From positions 1-64,000 of the forward strand of contig CALOCZ010000050.1 in the NCBI GenBank assembly GCA_942491935.1: a DNA stretch of 64,000 bases, given 5' to 3'. The notes under the pieces were generated by a model. It was given only the letters and a program-made list of their open reading frames with translations. It made no database searches and was not told the origin of the DNA. The position numbers and the translations under genes are program-made. The DNA is from JAGTVG01 sp942491935. Lineage in GTDB: Bacteria; Bacteroidota; Bacteroidia; Cytophagales; Cyclobacteriaceae. Numbering within the stretch: position 1 is the stretch's first letter; every line of letters starts with the position of its first letter. Shown in pieces: positions 29,957-40,118 of this stretch.

Positions 29957-30667
29957 TCAAGCCAAATCCCCCAGTTGAGGTCGCAATATAATTTCTTCAA
30001 CTACTGTGCGTGATGACATTTCATAAGCACCCCAGACGGCAGCAGCTACGTCCTCAGGTTTCATTAGCCGATCAGCCGGAACTTCAGCACCTTCCCAGCT
30101 GGAAGTAAAAGTTGCCCCTGGCAACACGGCTGTAACCCGCACATTATGTTCTTTCATTTCTTCCCTCAGCACCTTAGTCATACCGTACATCGCATATTTA
30201 GAAATGCAATAGGACCCCCCATTTACATAAGGCATTATACTGGCTGTTGAACATATATTAAATATATGTCCACTCTTTTTCTTAATAATATCTCCGATCA
30301 GCCCCCTGGTCAAATGATAAGCGCTATGCAGATTTGTCTCCAGCATTTGCTCAAATATACCCTCCTCCTCAGTTGATATTTTCCCGGGCTGGAAGGTGCC
30401 TACATTATTTATCAATACATCTACCGGCCTTTTAAACGAATTAATATATCTAACAAAACCATCAACTTCTTTCCGTATACTAAGATCAGCCTTAAATCCC
30501 CTGACATCATTTGACACCCCTGATGATTCAATTTCATCAATGAGGCGGTCGATGTCCTCCTGGTTTCGTGAACAGGTTATTACATCGAATCCATTCTCAC
30601 TAAAATTCTCCACTATAGCTTTCCCTATACCCTTTGTTCCCCCAGATATTATTAATAATTTTTTCAT
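29957..30667 (-). CDS. Short-chain dehydrogenase/reductase
   Basis: A 236-residue cytoplasmic SDR using NAD(P)H. It has the cofactor motif SGGTKGIGKAIVENF, the NNVG motif (DVLINNVGTF), and catalytic Ser, Tyr and Lys in ICSTASIMPYVNGGSYCISKYA. TCSRNQ after the second strand may favour NADPH. ATG 30,667 (MKKLLIISGG) is preferred over a start six codons upstream. It converges on the dehydrogenase gene, with only 13 bases between stops, and diverges from mlaE by 47 bases. The substrate is unknown; 3-oxoacyl-type reduction is possible. Confidence 0.85.
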   Translation of the reverse strand: MKKLLIISGGTKGIGKAIVENFSENGFDVITCSRNQEDIDRLIDEIESSGVSNDVRGFKADLSIRKEVDGFVRYINSFKRPVDVLINNVGTFQPGKISTEEEGIFEQMLETNLHSAYHLTRGLIGDIIKKKSGHIFNICSTASIMPYVNGGSYCISKYAMYGMTKVLREEMKEHNVRVTAVLPGATFTSSWEGAEVPADRLMKPEDVAAAVWGAYEMSSRTVVEEIILRPQLGDLA

Positions 30668-30714
30668 ATGTAAATTATAGTTCAAATTTTAAATTATGTT
30701 TTTAAATTTACGAA

Positions 30715-31443
30715 ATGAAGATAATCGGGAAATATTTTATTTTTCTACAATCACTATTTGTAAAAAGAGAATCTTTCAATACCTATATCCGCTTAACTAT
30801 TGATGAATGTATTAAGGTCGGGATTGATTCTGTTTTTATTGTCGTGATCATATCAACCTTTATTGGAGCAGTAACAGCTGTTCAAACAGCATACAACTTT
30901 GTAACACCTTTGATCCCAAGGTATGTTATTAGTTTGATCGTAAGGGATATGACCTTGCTGGAACTGGCACCGACAATTACAGCTATTGTATTTGCAGGAA
31001 AAGTAGGATCCAATATTGCGGGCGAATTAGGGACCATGCGTATCTCTGAGCAAATAGACGCACTTGAAGTAATGGGTATTAATTCTTCCTCATTCCTGGT
31101 ATTACCCAAGATCCTCGCCTGCGTATTGATGTATCCCTTGCTTGTTATTCTGGCCGGGAACCTTTCCATATTAGGAGGTTATATTGCTGCAACCCTTACG
31201 GGGGAAATGACACCAAGTGAATATATTTATGGCATAAGGGTTGACTTCATACAGTTCAATGTAACATTTGCACTAATAAAATCTGTCGTATTTGCCTTTC
31301 TCATTGCTTCAATAAGCGCCTTCACGGGTTATTATACAGCTGGTGGAGCCCTTGAAGTTGGTAAAGCGAGTACAAAAGCCGTAACCAGTAGCTGTATCGC
31401 CATACTTTCAGCTGATTATCTCCTGGCCCAACTGCTATTATAA
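30715..31443 (+). CDS. mlaE: MlaE/YrbE family ABC transporter permease
   Basis: A 242-residue inner-membrane permease of the MCE/Mla lipid transport system. It shows an N-terminal amphipathic segment, then hydrophobic helices with the family core: FIGAVTAVQTAYNF, LVRDM-like LIVRDMTLLELAPTITAIVFAGKVGSNIAGELGTMRISEQIDALEVMGI, and GYYTAGGALEVGKASTKAV. It is followed two bases later by its ATPase. In related systems this pair works with an MCE-domain protein to move phospholipids between membranes; no such gene is present in this window. Confidence 0.9.
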   Translation: MKIIGKYFIFLQSLFVKRESFNTYIRLTIDECIKVGIDSVFIVVIISTFIGAVTAVQTAYNFVTPLIPRYVISLIVRDMTLLELAPTITAIVFAGKVGSNIAGELGTMRISEQIDALEVMGINSSSFLVLPKILACVLMYPLLVILAGNLSILGGYIAATLTGEMTPSEYIYGIRVDFIQFNVTFALIKSVVFAFLIASISAFTGYYTAGGALEVGKASTKAVTSSCIAILSADYLLAQLLL

Positions 31444-31445
31444 TT

Positions 31446-32201
31446 ATGATCGAAGTAAAAAACATCTGCAAGTATTTTAACAACACCCAGGTATTATTCA
31501 ATATCAATGGAAAATTTATGCCCGGTCAATCTAATCTGATCATCGGGTCAAGTGGAACGGGGAAAACGGTGCTTCTAAAATGTATTGTAGGCCTCCTAAC
31601 ACCTGATGAAGGAAGTGTGTTTTTCGATGGTCGTGATTTCCATAATGCAAGCAGGTCAGAAATCCAGGATATAAGACGCAAAATTGGCATGCTTTTTCAG
31701 GGCGGAGCACTATTTGATTCGAAAAATGTGGAACAGAATGTAGGATTTCCCCTGGATATGCTTACAAAAATGAATAGAAGTGAAAAATTGGACAGGATTA
31801 ATTTTGTTTTGAATCGTCTCGGACTTACCAATACAAATAAGAAAATGCCTTCCGAATTGAGCGGCGGGATGAAGAAACGTGTAGGCCTTGCAAGGGCTAT
31901 AGTTAACAACTCTAAATACCTCTTTTGCGATGAACCAAACTCAGGCCTCGATCCACAAACTGCCATTGTGATCGACCACCTGATACAGGAAATCACAGAA
32001 GAATTCAATATCACTACCATTGTTGTTACCCATGACATGAACTCTGTGATGGAAATAGGGGATTACGTAATGTTTATGTACAAAGGACAAATGTTATGGG
32101 AAGGGCCAAATAGTGACATCCTGAATGCCGATGTCCGTGAATTGCAGGATTTTGTTTATTCCAATAAACTAATGATGGCACTTAGGGAACAATCTTCCTG
32201 A
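31446..32201 (+). CDS. mlaF: MlaF-type ABC transporter ATPase
   Basis: A 251-residue ATP-binding subunit for the adjacent MlaE-type permease. Walker A is IGSSGTGKTVLLK, the signature is ELSGGMKKRVGLARAI, Walker B is YLFCDEPNSGLDP and the switch His lies in VVTHDMNSVMEIGD. MlaF-type ATPases carry this GMKKRVGLARA form. Lipid transport at the inner membrane is a family-based assignment. It converges on the barrel gene, with stops six bases apart. Confidence 0.9.
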   Translation: MIEVKNICKYFNNTQVLFNINGKFMPGQSNLIIGSSGTGKTVLLKCIVGLLTPDEGSVFFDGRDFHNASRSEIQDIRRKIGMLFQGGALFDSKNVEQNVGFPLDMLTKMNRSEKLDRINFVLNRLGLTNTNKKMPSELSGGMKKRVGLARAIVNNSKYLFCDEPNSGLDPQTAIVIDHLIQEITEEFNITTIVVTHDMNSVMEIGDYVMFMYKGQMLWEGPNSDILNADVRELQDFVYSNKLMMALREQSS

Positions 32202-32207
32202 TTTTCC

Positions 32208-35200
32208 TTAGAACATGGCCATGACCTGCATCCGGCCAATATGTATAATATCCAGATCGCCTGATTTTCGTCCTTCATAGAACAAATTCATTTGCAGCCC
32301 ATTAAATAATTTCTGTTGCCATGATAAAGTCCAGGTGATATTTCTACCTGGTTGAAGGGCTTTCAACAACTCATATCCAATGGCTGAATTTTCTTTTCCA
32401 GTAAAATCGATATGTGTATAGCGAAATGATAGGTCAATATTCTTATTGGCGGCTTTCGCGTATTTAAAATTGACCAATGCTTCATTTATCATCGATGCCT
32501 CCTTTACAATTTCTTCACTTAGTTCATTAATATTGTCGCTAAAAGTATAGTTGGAGGTAATCCTGAAACTGTTGGAAGGTTGCCATTCAAAAGTACCGGT
32601 CAAAGTTTTACTATTGATAAAATAATTCCTGTTCTCAAGATAATCAGAACTGTTATCAACGGTTCCATTCCCGAGAGACAACCTCAAATTATAATCCCGG
32701 TTAATACTGATCCTGCTTATGGCTTTTATATTGGAAGTGCTTCGGGCTTCGAATCCATCAGATAACAATTGTTTTACCCTTAGTCGATAGAACATCAATT
32801 CAAAACCGTATTTTGGGTCTGCCCGGTTGAAGTACAGATTATTCCTAATATTATCCCTATATGATATCAATTTATCATTATAAATACCTCCATGGTTGAA
32901 TAAAAGGTTATCAATAAACCTGTCATCGGCAGTTTTTTGTTTAAGATTAACGTTCAGATTATTTGAAAAGCGCCCAAGGATTTTTTTAATCCCCGTACTG
33001 TTCTTCCATTTCCTTGGCATATCCAGCGAAAGTCTGTAATTCAGGTTATTATCATAGGCCAATACATAGTCATCGGTTGGGGTAAATAGCTTGATAAAAT
33101 TGCGTTCATCATTGTTGATGGCCAGATAAAATTCGTCCAGGTCCTGCTTCCCGTCCTGATTATCATCTCTCCAGGTATGTGTACCTTCCCCCAAAGGGAC
33201 AGGTATAAAAACATACTCTCGTTTTAACTCACGTCCATTTCCAATGGCATACATGATTTCAGACCGGATATGTTTTTTAAGGAAATCTGCCGACCAGTCC
33301 AATCTCCCTAACAGGGATTTTAAATCCGGTGTTGTATTATTACCCAAATAAGCAAGTTCACGGTAAGTTACATTAACATCAAACCTTCCCAGCTTACCCT
33401 TTCTTGTGCCTACCATAAGGTTTCCGGTTCTGGCAATATTTCTGGTAACCATTTCGCCAAATTCCGGCCACCTGTCTTTCCGGATGCTGTAACTGGCATT
33501 AAAAACAGTTTTCAGGGTATCATTATTCCGGATGAAAAATAAATGTTCTTCAAAATTATCTGCCGAATAAATTACTGAATCTGTCTGTGACCGGGTTATC
33601 ACATTTCTATCCACTCTATACTCATAGCCAGGGAACAAATACTTGGTCTTTAAATAGGTCATAACCCGGTAACGCAACCATCTGGAATGGTCAAACCCAT
33701 TATCATTATTCAACATAAAGAAGTCAGCCTGTAGATGGAATCTATTTATATCATATATACCATCACCAAAAGCCTGCCAGCCATTTACATAGCCTGCCTT
33801 TTTTCTCTGTGAGGCACCGAGGCTCAGGTAATTTTTGTTATCTTTTTTTATCCCAGCCTTAACATTAAAAATATTGTCATTGGCCAGGCCTTCATCTCTC
33901 ATGGGATTATAACTCCAATCCCGGTTAAATTCAACTGGCCTGAAACGATCAATAGCCCGGAAATCTTTATTATTAAATTCATAGTCGATCTGTCCGGTAA
34001 AGTAATAGCCAGGTAAAAAACCAATCTTTTTATCCTTAGTTACAAATCCACTTTTAATAGCAATCCCCTTTAAGCCGTCAGAACCTTTATCGTATAAGTT
34101 CTCATTATGATTCGAGACAGCCAGTTCGGTAAAAACCTTATTGTTCTTTCCAATATTATAAGCTGTATTTACTGCTATCATTTGTTTCTTATTCGGCAGC
34201 GGGACCACGCGCATGGGTATAAAATTCCCCTGTGAAAGGCCCTCAACCGGAGAGATCCATTCAAACATTTTTCCGTTTAAACCACTTGAACTTCTTATAT
34301 AATCGCCTTTCCCCATAGACACCTCAGTAAATACAACCTGGTAATAGGCGCTATCTGAGTTGCTGGAATATTTGAATATAGTTGTTGGGTTACCTGAAAT
34401 ATCCAGAGTATCTACTTTTTTATACAATACCCTTTCCTGGGAGAATCCTATCGAATCCCAACCTGGAATCGTAGCATTTCCCTGCTCAGGATCAGTTCTA
34501 CTAAGGATCTGCTTGTCAAGGTCACTTAGTTCGAAGGCCATAGGCTGGTTAGGATTATCCTTCTCCTGAAAATAACTTACCGAAATCTCCAGATCTTTGA
34601 TGTTCTGTTGATGTGAAGCTGCAATGACCGTCCTGCTGTATGACTGGTTAGTATATTCAAAATCAACCTGCACCCTTGAATACCTGGTGATCATGATTCT
34701 ACTTGTGAAGGTGATCTCAGCTGTATTATAATCAATGACGTAATCATTATTAAATCCTCTTTCCAGCAACCTTCCATCGAGGTATACACGTTCAGAGTTG
34801 GCCAGTATTATTATAAAATTTTCATTATCCGGGCCGTATATTTTGTATGGGCCCATAATGCCGTCCAGTACATCAAGTTGATATGATGAAAATTTTCCCT
34901 TTGATACTGAAACAGAGAGTTTACTCTTGGAACTGATCTGATTGCTGAAGTTATATTTTCCACTAACTTCAGCCCCTTGAACATTTCTATAATACCTTAG
35001 AAAATAGGATGACGGATTATTTAAAACAATATCGCCACCAGCAAGTGAGAAATTGTCATTATAGATCTGGAAGAATACATTATCAAAGTCCTGAACAAGT
35101 TTTGTGTTACCTTCCGGTTGGTAAGGAATATTCTGATCGGTTATTGAAGCCCTTATATTCAGCTTTTCACTTAATCGGCCATCCAACTGAAGATTCAGAA

Positions 35201-35669
35201 CAGAATTCACGAAGATATCCTGCCGGTTTCCAAATGTTATTCCTCTGCTGATCACACCAGACTTATTAAGGTTAGGGGTAGTAAATAATTCTTCCCTGCG
35301 CTCATTCAAAAGGGAAATTCTTGACTTTGTAGAAGATTTAAAAAAAGCAGTGCTGTCATATACCTCCATACTTTTATGAAACACTTTGCTGTGCATTGCA
35401 TATGGAAACACTTTATATGACAACAAAATAGAATCAAGTTTTTGGCGGGGTTGAACCTTCACAAGACCTGTTTCCAGTGTATAGTGAATATCAGCTTCCA
35501 GGGTTGAATCAACAACTTTTATAGATCCGGGAACGATCGTTAAGGAATCGAGAATAAGAGGCCTTTCAAAACCAGAAACCCACTTTTGCTTTTCATTGCT
35601 TTTCTGGGCCACAGCTTTGAACGAAATAATAATAATCAACAATCCCAATAATCCTCTAGTCACTTTCAA
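32208..35669 (-). CDS. Large predicted outer-membrane beta-barrel protein, unknown function
   Basis: 1,153 residues with a signal peptide (MKVTRGLLGLLIIIISFKAVAQ). A periplasmic N-terminal region of about 130 residues leads into ISRGITFGNRQDIFVNSVLNLQLDGRLSEKL and then dozens of amphipathic strands to the final VMAMF, whose terminal Phe suits outer-membrane insertion. There are no TonB-box or plug signatures I can see, so it is not an obvious TonB receptor; some stretches recall SprA-like surface proteins of Bacteroidota, but I cannot assign it. A short EF-hand-like DDNQDGKQDLDE occurs in the middle. The start overlaps the stop of the upstream histidine kinase by four bases (ATGA), implying coupled translation and linked function. 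Confidence 0.65.
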   Translation of the reverse strand: MKVTRGLLGLLIIIISFKAVAQKSNEKQKWVSGFERPLILDSLTIVPGSIKVVDSTLEADIHYTLETGLVKVQPRQKLDSILLSYKVFPYAMHSKVFHKSMEVYDSTAFFKSSTKSRISLLNERREELFTTPNLNKSGVISRGITFGNRQDIFVNSVLNLQLDGRLSEKLNIRASITDQNIPYQPEGNTKLVQDFDNVFFQIYNDNFSLAGGDIVLNNPSSYFLRYYRNVQGAEVSGKYNFSNQISSKSKLSVSVSKGKFSSYQLDVLDGIMGPYKIYGPDNENFIIILANSERVYLDGRLLERGFNNDYVIDYNTAEITFTSRIMITRYSRVQVDFEYTNQSYSRTVIAASHQQNIKDLEISVSYFQEKDNPNQPMAFELSDLDKQILSRTDPEQGNATIPGWDSIGFSQERVLYKKVDTLDISGNPTTIFKYSSNSDSAYYQVVFTEVSMGKGDYIRSSSGLNGKMFEWISPVEGLSQGNFIPMRVVPLPNKKQMIAVNTAYNIGKNNKVFTELAVSNHNENLYDKGSDGLKGIAIKSGFVTKDKKIGFLPGYYFTGQIDYEFNNKDFRAIDRFRPVEFNRDWSYNPMRDEGLANDNIFNVKAGIKKDNKNYLSLGASQRKKAGYVNGWQAFGDGIYDINRFHLQADFFMLNNDNGFDHSRWLRYRVMTYLKTKYLFPGYEYRVDRNVITRSQTDSVIYSADNFEEHLFFIRNNDTLKTVFNASYSIRKDRWPEFGEMVTRNIARTGNLMVGTRKGKLGRFDVNVTYRELAYLGNNTTPDLKSLLGRLDWSADFLKKHIRSEIMYAIGNGRELKREYVFIPVPLGEGTHTWRDDNQDGKQDLDEFYLAINNDERNFIKLFTPTDDYVLAYDNNLNYRLSLDMPRKWKNSTGIKKILGRFSNNLNVNLKQKTADDRFIDNLLFNHGGIYNDKLISYRDNIRNNLYFNRADPKYGFELMFYRLRVKQLLSDGFEARSTSNIKAISRISINRDYNLRLSLGNGTVDNSSDYLENRNYFINSKTLTGTFEWQPSNSFRITSNYTFSDNINELSEEIVKEASMINEALVNFKYAKAANKNIDLSFRYTHIDFTGKENSAIGYELLKALQPGRNITWTLSWQQKLFNGLQMNLFYEGRKSGDLDIIHIGRMQVMAMF

Positions 35670-38600
35670 GACAACACAGGTAATTCTATATAGAATGAAG
35701 TTCCAATTTCAATTTTTGTATCAAACCATAATTTGCCTCCAGCATGCTCCACAGCTCTTTTTGTAATTGCCAGGCCAATTCCAGACCCGCTATACTTGGT
35801 GCTGAAGTTTGGCATAAATACCTTTTCCCTGATCTCCTCGGGAATTCCCTTCCCATTATCTTCAACAGTTATTAATACCCGCTTTTCCGATGTTTGCTTC
35901 AACGATAAATGTATGATTGGTTTAATACCCTTTTCTACAGCCTGGATCCCATTTATGATCAGGTTAGATACCGAACGGCCAATCCAATTAGGATCACCCA
36001 CCACAAGAATTTCTTCATCGGGGATATCAGTATAGAACTCAATTTCCTTATTGTTAATATAAATGTTGATTGACTTTTTCAGCAATTTAACGATATCGAA
36101 TTTTTCTTCTTCAGGGATGGGCATGTGGGCATAATCTGAAAAGGAAGTTGCAATATCACTTAAAGTATCAATATTATGGAGAAGCGAATTAATGGATTTC
36201 TCAAACTTTGACCGCTCTGATTCTCCAAGATCCGAAAGACGCATATTCAAATGCTGAAGAGTCAACTTCATTGGTGTAAGTGGATTCTTGATCTCATGCG
36301 CCACCTGTTTTGCCATTTCTCTCCAGGCAGCTTCTTTCTCCGTCTGAGCAAGGGCTTTCTTACTTTCCTCAAGTTTAAGCAACATCTTATTGTATTCAGA
36401 AACCATTCGACCGATTTCATCTGTTGAATTATACTGCAAGGGTTCATTGATGCCTGTTAACGTAGTTTTTCTTAATCTTTCAGTAACAAATCTTAGTGGA
36501 AAGGTCAGGTAATTTGAAGCAATAAACGAGAGAATGATAAAGCCTATGAAAATGATGGTGAAGATACCCAGGATATTGACAATCAATCCTGTCAGATTCC
36601 GGTTGATAATTTCCTGCGATCCGAAAAAAGGTATGCTCAATATCCCTATCAACCTGCCATCATTAGGAGATTTTATGCCGACATATGCGATTTTATAATC
36701 CAGTTTCCCAAAAGATTCAACTAAAACAAGACTTTTTACACCCATTTCCTTAATCTCAGCTAATGCTTGTGGATTGATAACCTTTGCCAGTATTCCCTTA
36801 TCGTATATCAGCGGCTGGGTTGCAACAAGTAATCTGCCCTTGTTCTGCCTGACATTGAAAATGTCCATATCCAACTCGGTAAAATCTGCCAACTCATTTA
36901 TGCTACTGGTTAATTCTTCCTTGTTGAGAATATCCTCATTGAAACGCTCAAGGTAACTCGTCAGATTATTGCCAGCAGACTCCACAACATCGAGATATTC
37001 CCTGTCAGTCTCGGATTTGTAATCACTTGTCGACCGGGTAAGCGTAGTAATACTGATCACAAATAAGGGAATGAAAAATGCCAGGTTGAGGAAAAGCTGG
37101 ATCCTGGTAATATAATTCAGCGCCCTTCCTTTGATATTAAAATAAATGACATACCCAATTAATCCAACCAGGAGGAAGAACGAAAGTATGATAAACAGAA
37201 ATGAAAAATTCGCGAAGAAATAAGTCCAGGGATATTCCGGGTAAGAGATAACATAGGTTTTAATATTATTACTCCTGAACCCAAAATGACGGTAATTCCC
37301 TTCACTTACACCTCCATTGAATAATTTCTGACCATCAAGATTTTTTCTATTAAAGTTGCTTTCATAATTATAATTACCGGAGGTATTTAATAAAGTTGAA
37401 TTACTGAATAAAGCATAGTCATACTGATCTTCAAAATAATTAAGGGACAGAATGTCATCAAGCAATAGCCTTGGATATACCCTATAGGGAATGATGCTCT
37501 TCAGACGCAAATCAAGTATGATATATCCAATGATTGAATTATAACGGCTTAAGGGAATAAAATCCAGGTAGATCTTTCTTACTACGGGGGTTTCATAATT
37601 ATAAAAATATAAATTTTCCCTTTCCGTCTGGTAGCGGTCTCTGGCAAAGCTCCTCCGAATACTAAAGTATGAGTTCCCGGTATTTGAAGCAATAGGTTCT
37701 CCCCTGCTATTGAACATCAATATCCTGATTTCAAACTTATCCAGGTAATTATTCAGGTGTACCCTTCGGATTTTTTCTTCAATAATCTCTTTACTTCCAA
37801 AAGGGCTCGATAACCTTTGTTTGATAAACACATCATTCTGAATCCTTTCGGAAGCCTCCTGTAAGAAGAATTCAGCCATTGGATCATTCTCCTGCATCAG
37901 CTGCTCAACAAAACGCTCCCTGTTAATCTTTTCTTTTGTTAACCTGACCTTATTTATTGCAATGGCACCCAAAAGTCCTGTTACGATAAATATGACCAGG
38001 ATATACACGAAGGTTTTATATTGCAGGTCGACAAAAATAGTTTTTACATCTAGGAAGTAAGAAATATATAAAAATCCTATCCCGATCAAACAAACCACTA
38101 TCACATGGGAATCGATAAAGATGCCTGGCAGAATAAACAGGATGCTCCCGGCAAGGATGTATAACGACAGTTTCCGGATTTCCTTTCTCGTATACCTGAA
38201 AATGATCTTCTGACTGAAATAGGTTATAAATAGCACAATCGCTACGCCCATAACGAACAATACATAACTGAACCACCTGAACATAGAAAAATTAAACCCG
38301 GTTGTTACATCCATGCTCCATCTTGAATGCGTACTAAGTGATTCAATGATTTTATAGATAAAATACAAGATGAATAATTGAAGCAAAACAGCACCTACCG
38401 TCACAATTTTTCTTACAAAACCATCTTTCTGCACTATCCGGACGATGTGGCGGTTTGGAATATATATCCATAGAAAAAAGGCAAAATTGACCAATAAGAG
38501 TAGGTTAATGAACATATCGCCCAGGGATGGATTTAGTAAAGAAGATGCGTAGTACTTTGAGTCAAAAATAGGGAGGTAATTAAATTCTATGGGAAATTGA

Positions 38601-39370
38601 AAAGTGAGAATCAATAAGCGTAATGAGATCAGGGAAACCATAAAAAATCCAATCCCCTGGAAAAATCCTTTTTTTTTCACGATTTGAAATGCAGCAAGGT
38701 TCAGAAAGATCAGAAGGTTAATAAGGCCAAAACCTATCAAGCTGAACACAAGAAAAGAAATCCAGTAATGACCACTTAAATATCCGGGAAGAAATTCAAT
38801 AGAAAAAAGAAAGGTGCCTTCCGATAAAGTAATTGGTTCATATATTTTATCAGCCGATATTCTAACCTCCGAATTAATAAAAATATCCGGGTTGAAACCA
38901 CTTAACAGGAAATCATTAGAGATATTGTAATCCACATAAAGAGGTACCAGAGATAATACTTGATGTTGCCTGCTACTTAATGGTTTTTGAATACATATAA
39001 ACTTTCTGGTCCCAGCATCTACATACCTCACGGATGTTCCGGATTCCAGAAGGGTATCTCTAGGAACAAATTTATTGTCTGACCAGTAAACCAGTTCACT
39101 TCCCTCAAAAATAAAAGTAGGATAATCAACAAGGTTATTCAGGTCAGAGAATGTAATGCTATCTGTTTTGGTGAACCGGTCGGATAGCGCTTTTTGTTCA
39201 CTGACCACATCTTTATATATTCTATTGATCTTCTGGTTGATCAATCCTGAGGAATAACTTTCCTTATCAACCTTATGAACTTCGAGCCAATGCAGAACCA
39301 GCCCAATTGCTATACAAATGATGGCAATCCAGAGTGACCTCTTGCTGTACTGCTTAAAAAATCTTTTCAA
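35666..39370 (-). CDS. Multi-sensor membrane histidine kinase (NtrY-like)
   Basis: 1,234 residues, unusually long. After an N-terminal helix (WIAIICIAIGLVLHWL) and a periplasmic domain of about 170 residues, there are eight or more membrane helices up to about residue 480, a second extracytoplasmic domain, further helices near 700 and 760, a third extracytoplasmic domain, a final helix and a HAMP linker. The H box is AAWREMAKQVAHEIKNPLTP (near residue 1,024); the ATPase has NLIINGIQAVEKG, VEDNGKGIPEE, FMPNFSTKYSGSGIGLAI. No receiver domain or regulator gene is adjacent. It is immediately followed by, and overlaps, the barrel gene. A sensor of envelope state is plausible but inferred. Confidence 0.85.
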   Translation of the reverse strand: MKRFFKQYSKRSLWIAIICIAIGLVLHWLEVHKVDKESYSSGLINQKINRIYKDVVSEQKALSDRFTKTDSITFSDLNNLVDYPTFIFEGSELVYWSDNKFVPRDTLLESGTSVRYVDAGTRKFICIQKPLSSRQHQVLSLVPLYVDYNISNDFLLSGFNPDIFINSEVRISADKIYEPITLSEGTFLFSIEFLPGYLSGHYWISFLVFSLIGFGLINLLIFLNLAAFQIVKKKGFFQGIGFFMVSLISLRLLILTFQFPIEFNYLPIFDSKYYASSLLNPSLGDMFINLLLLVNFAFFLWIYIPNRHIVRIVQKDGFVRKIVTVGAVLLQLFILYFIYKIIESLSTHSRWSMDVTTGFNFSMFRWFSYVLFVMGVAIVLFITYFSQKIIFRYTRKEIRKLSLYILAGSILFILPGIFIDSHVIVVCLIGIGFLYISYFLDVKTIFVDLQYKTFVYILVIFIVTGLLGAIAINKVRLTKEKINRERFVEQLMQENDPMAEFFLQEASERIQNDVFIKQRLSSPFGSKEIIEEKIRRVHLNNYLDKFEIRILMFNSRGEPIASNTGNSYFSIRRSFARDRYQTERENLYFYNYETPVVRKIYLDFIPLSRYNSIIGYIILDLRLKSIIPYRVYPRLLLDDILSLNYFEDQYDYALFSNSTLLNTSGNYNYESNFNRKNLDGQKLFNGGVSEGNYRHFGFRSNNIKTYVISYPEYPWTYFFANFSFLFIILSFFLLVGLIGYVIYFNIKGRALNYITRIQLFLNLAFFIPLFVISITTLTRSTSDYKSETDREYLDVVESAGNNLTSYLERFNEDILNKEELTSSINELADFTELDMDIFNVRQNKGRLLVATQPLIYDKGILAKVINPQALAEIKEMGVKSLVLVESFGKLDYKIAYVGIKSPNDGRLIGILSIPFFGSQEIINRNLTGLIVNILGIFTIIFIGFIILSFIASNYLTFPLRFVTERLRKTTLTGINEPLQYNSTDEIGRMVSEYNKMLLKLEESKKALAQTEKEAAWREMAKQVAHEIKNPLTPMKLTLQHLNMRLSDLGESERSKFEKSINSLLHNIDTLSDIATSFSDYAHMPIPEEEKFDIVKLLKKSINIYINNKEIEFYTDIPDEEILVVGDPNWIGRSVSNLIINGIQAVEKGIKPIIHLSLKQTSEKRVLITVEDNGKGIPEEIREKVFMPNFSTKYSGSGIGLAITKRAVEHAGGKLWFDTKIEIGTSFYIELPVLS

Positions 39371-39486
39371 TTCCCCCTTTATCTTAATGATCTAAGGTAA
39401 AAAATATAATCTATTTTGTGAAATGCTGCCAGTTATTTGAAAATTTATATACCCTGATCCCCTTAGGAATATAATTCCTCAATACC

Positions 39487-39885
39487 TCAGGCCTCAGTTT
39501 GAGACTTGCTATAATCAGGATTATAATTCACACCTCCAAAAACATGGAGGTAAATTACCCTGGAATATCGGAATAAAAGTGGGAACAGAACCACTATGGC
39601 CATTAGAATGGTCAATACATATACATATATTTCAGGATCGTTAAAGAAAAAAAACAACATAAAACCAACTATTATAAATATGGCCACAGAAAAGGCATAG
39701 CTGACATACATGGCACCGGTATAAAACCCGGGTTCCAAATCATAATTCAAACCGCAATGGCCACAAGTCTTGTGCATCTTATCAAACTTCCGCAGATCAT
39801 ACTTTGCAGAAACAAACATGTGCCCTTCTCTACACCTGGGGCATCTTTCCTGAAGAATGGATTCTAATTTTGACCTTTTGGGCAT
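39487..39885 (-). CDS. DUF983 membrane protein
   Basis: 132 residues with a zinc-ribbon-like N-terminus (RCPRCREGHMF and CGHCGLNYDLEPGFYTGAMYVSYAFS) and two or three hydrophobic helices. DUF983 proteins are common beside cytochrome oxidase genes; their biochemical role is not established. ATG 39,885 (MPKRSKLES) is preferred because the longer form adds residues with no family match. It is the last gene of the respiratory run and overlaps the preceding small gene by 56 bases. Confidence 0.8.
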   Translation of the reverse strand: MPKRSKLESILQERCPRCREGHMFVSAKYDLRKFDKMHKTCGHCGLNYDLEPGFYTGAMYVSYAFSVAIFIIVGFMLFFFFNDPEIYVYVLTILMAIVVLFPLLFRYSRVIYLHVFGGVNYNPDYSKSQTEA

Positions 39886-40114
39886 TTTTTTTACTTGCTC
39901 TGAACCAAAAATATGCGATAATACCAAACAATAGATAAGGCATTATAAATAAATATAATATACCTAAATTCAAACCTGCTGAAAACTGTTCGCTGTCGCT
40001 GCTAATGCTGTTCTCCATAGAGGCCCTGCACATAGAACACTGGGCATATGAGTTTAACTGGAACAGGAAAGTTCCCATAAATAAACCTATACTAAAGATG
40101 ACTTTTCTAAGCAT
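39830..40114 (-). CDS. Small exported membrane protein with a CSMC motif
   Basis: 94 residues: a signal peptide (MLRKVIFSIGLFMGTFLFQLNSYA), then QCSMCRASMENS, a hydrophobic helix (ILYLFIMPYLLFGIIAYFWF) and a basic tail. I do not recognise a named family. A cysteine pair just outside the membrane in an oxidase cluster suggests a metal or redox assembly role, which is speculative. It starts four bases after the DUF420 stop and its 3' end overlaps the DUF983 gene in another frame. Confidence 0.65.
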   Translation of the reverse strand: MLRKVIFSIGLFMGTFLFQLNSYAQCSMCRASMENSISSDSEQFSAGLNLGILYLFIMPYLLFGIIAYFWFRASKKNAQKVKIRIHSSGKMPQV

Positions 40115-40118
40115 AATC

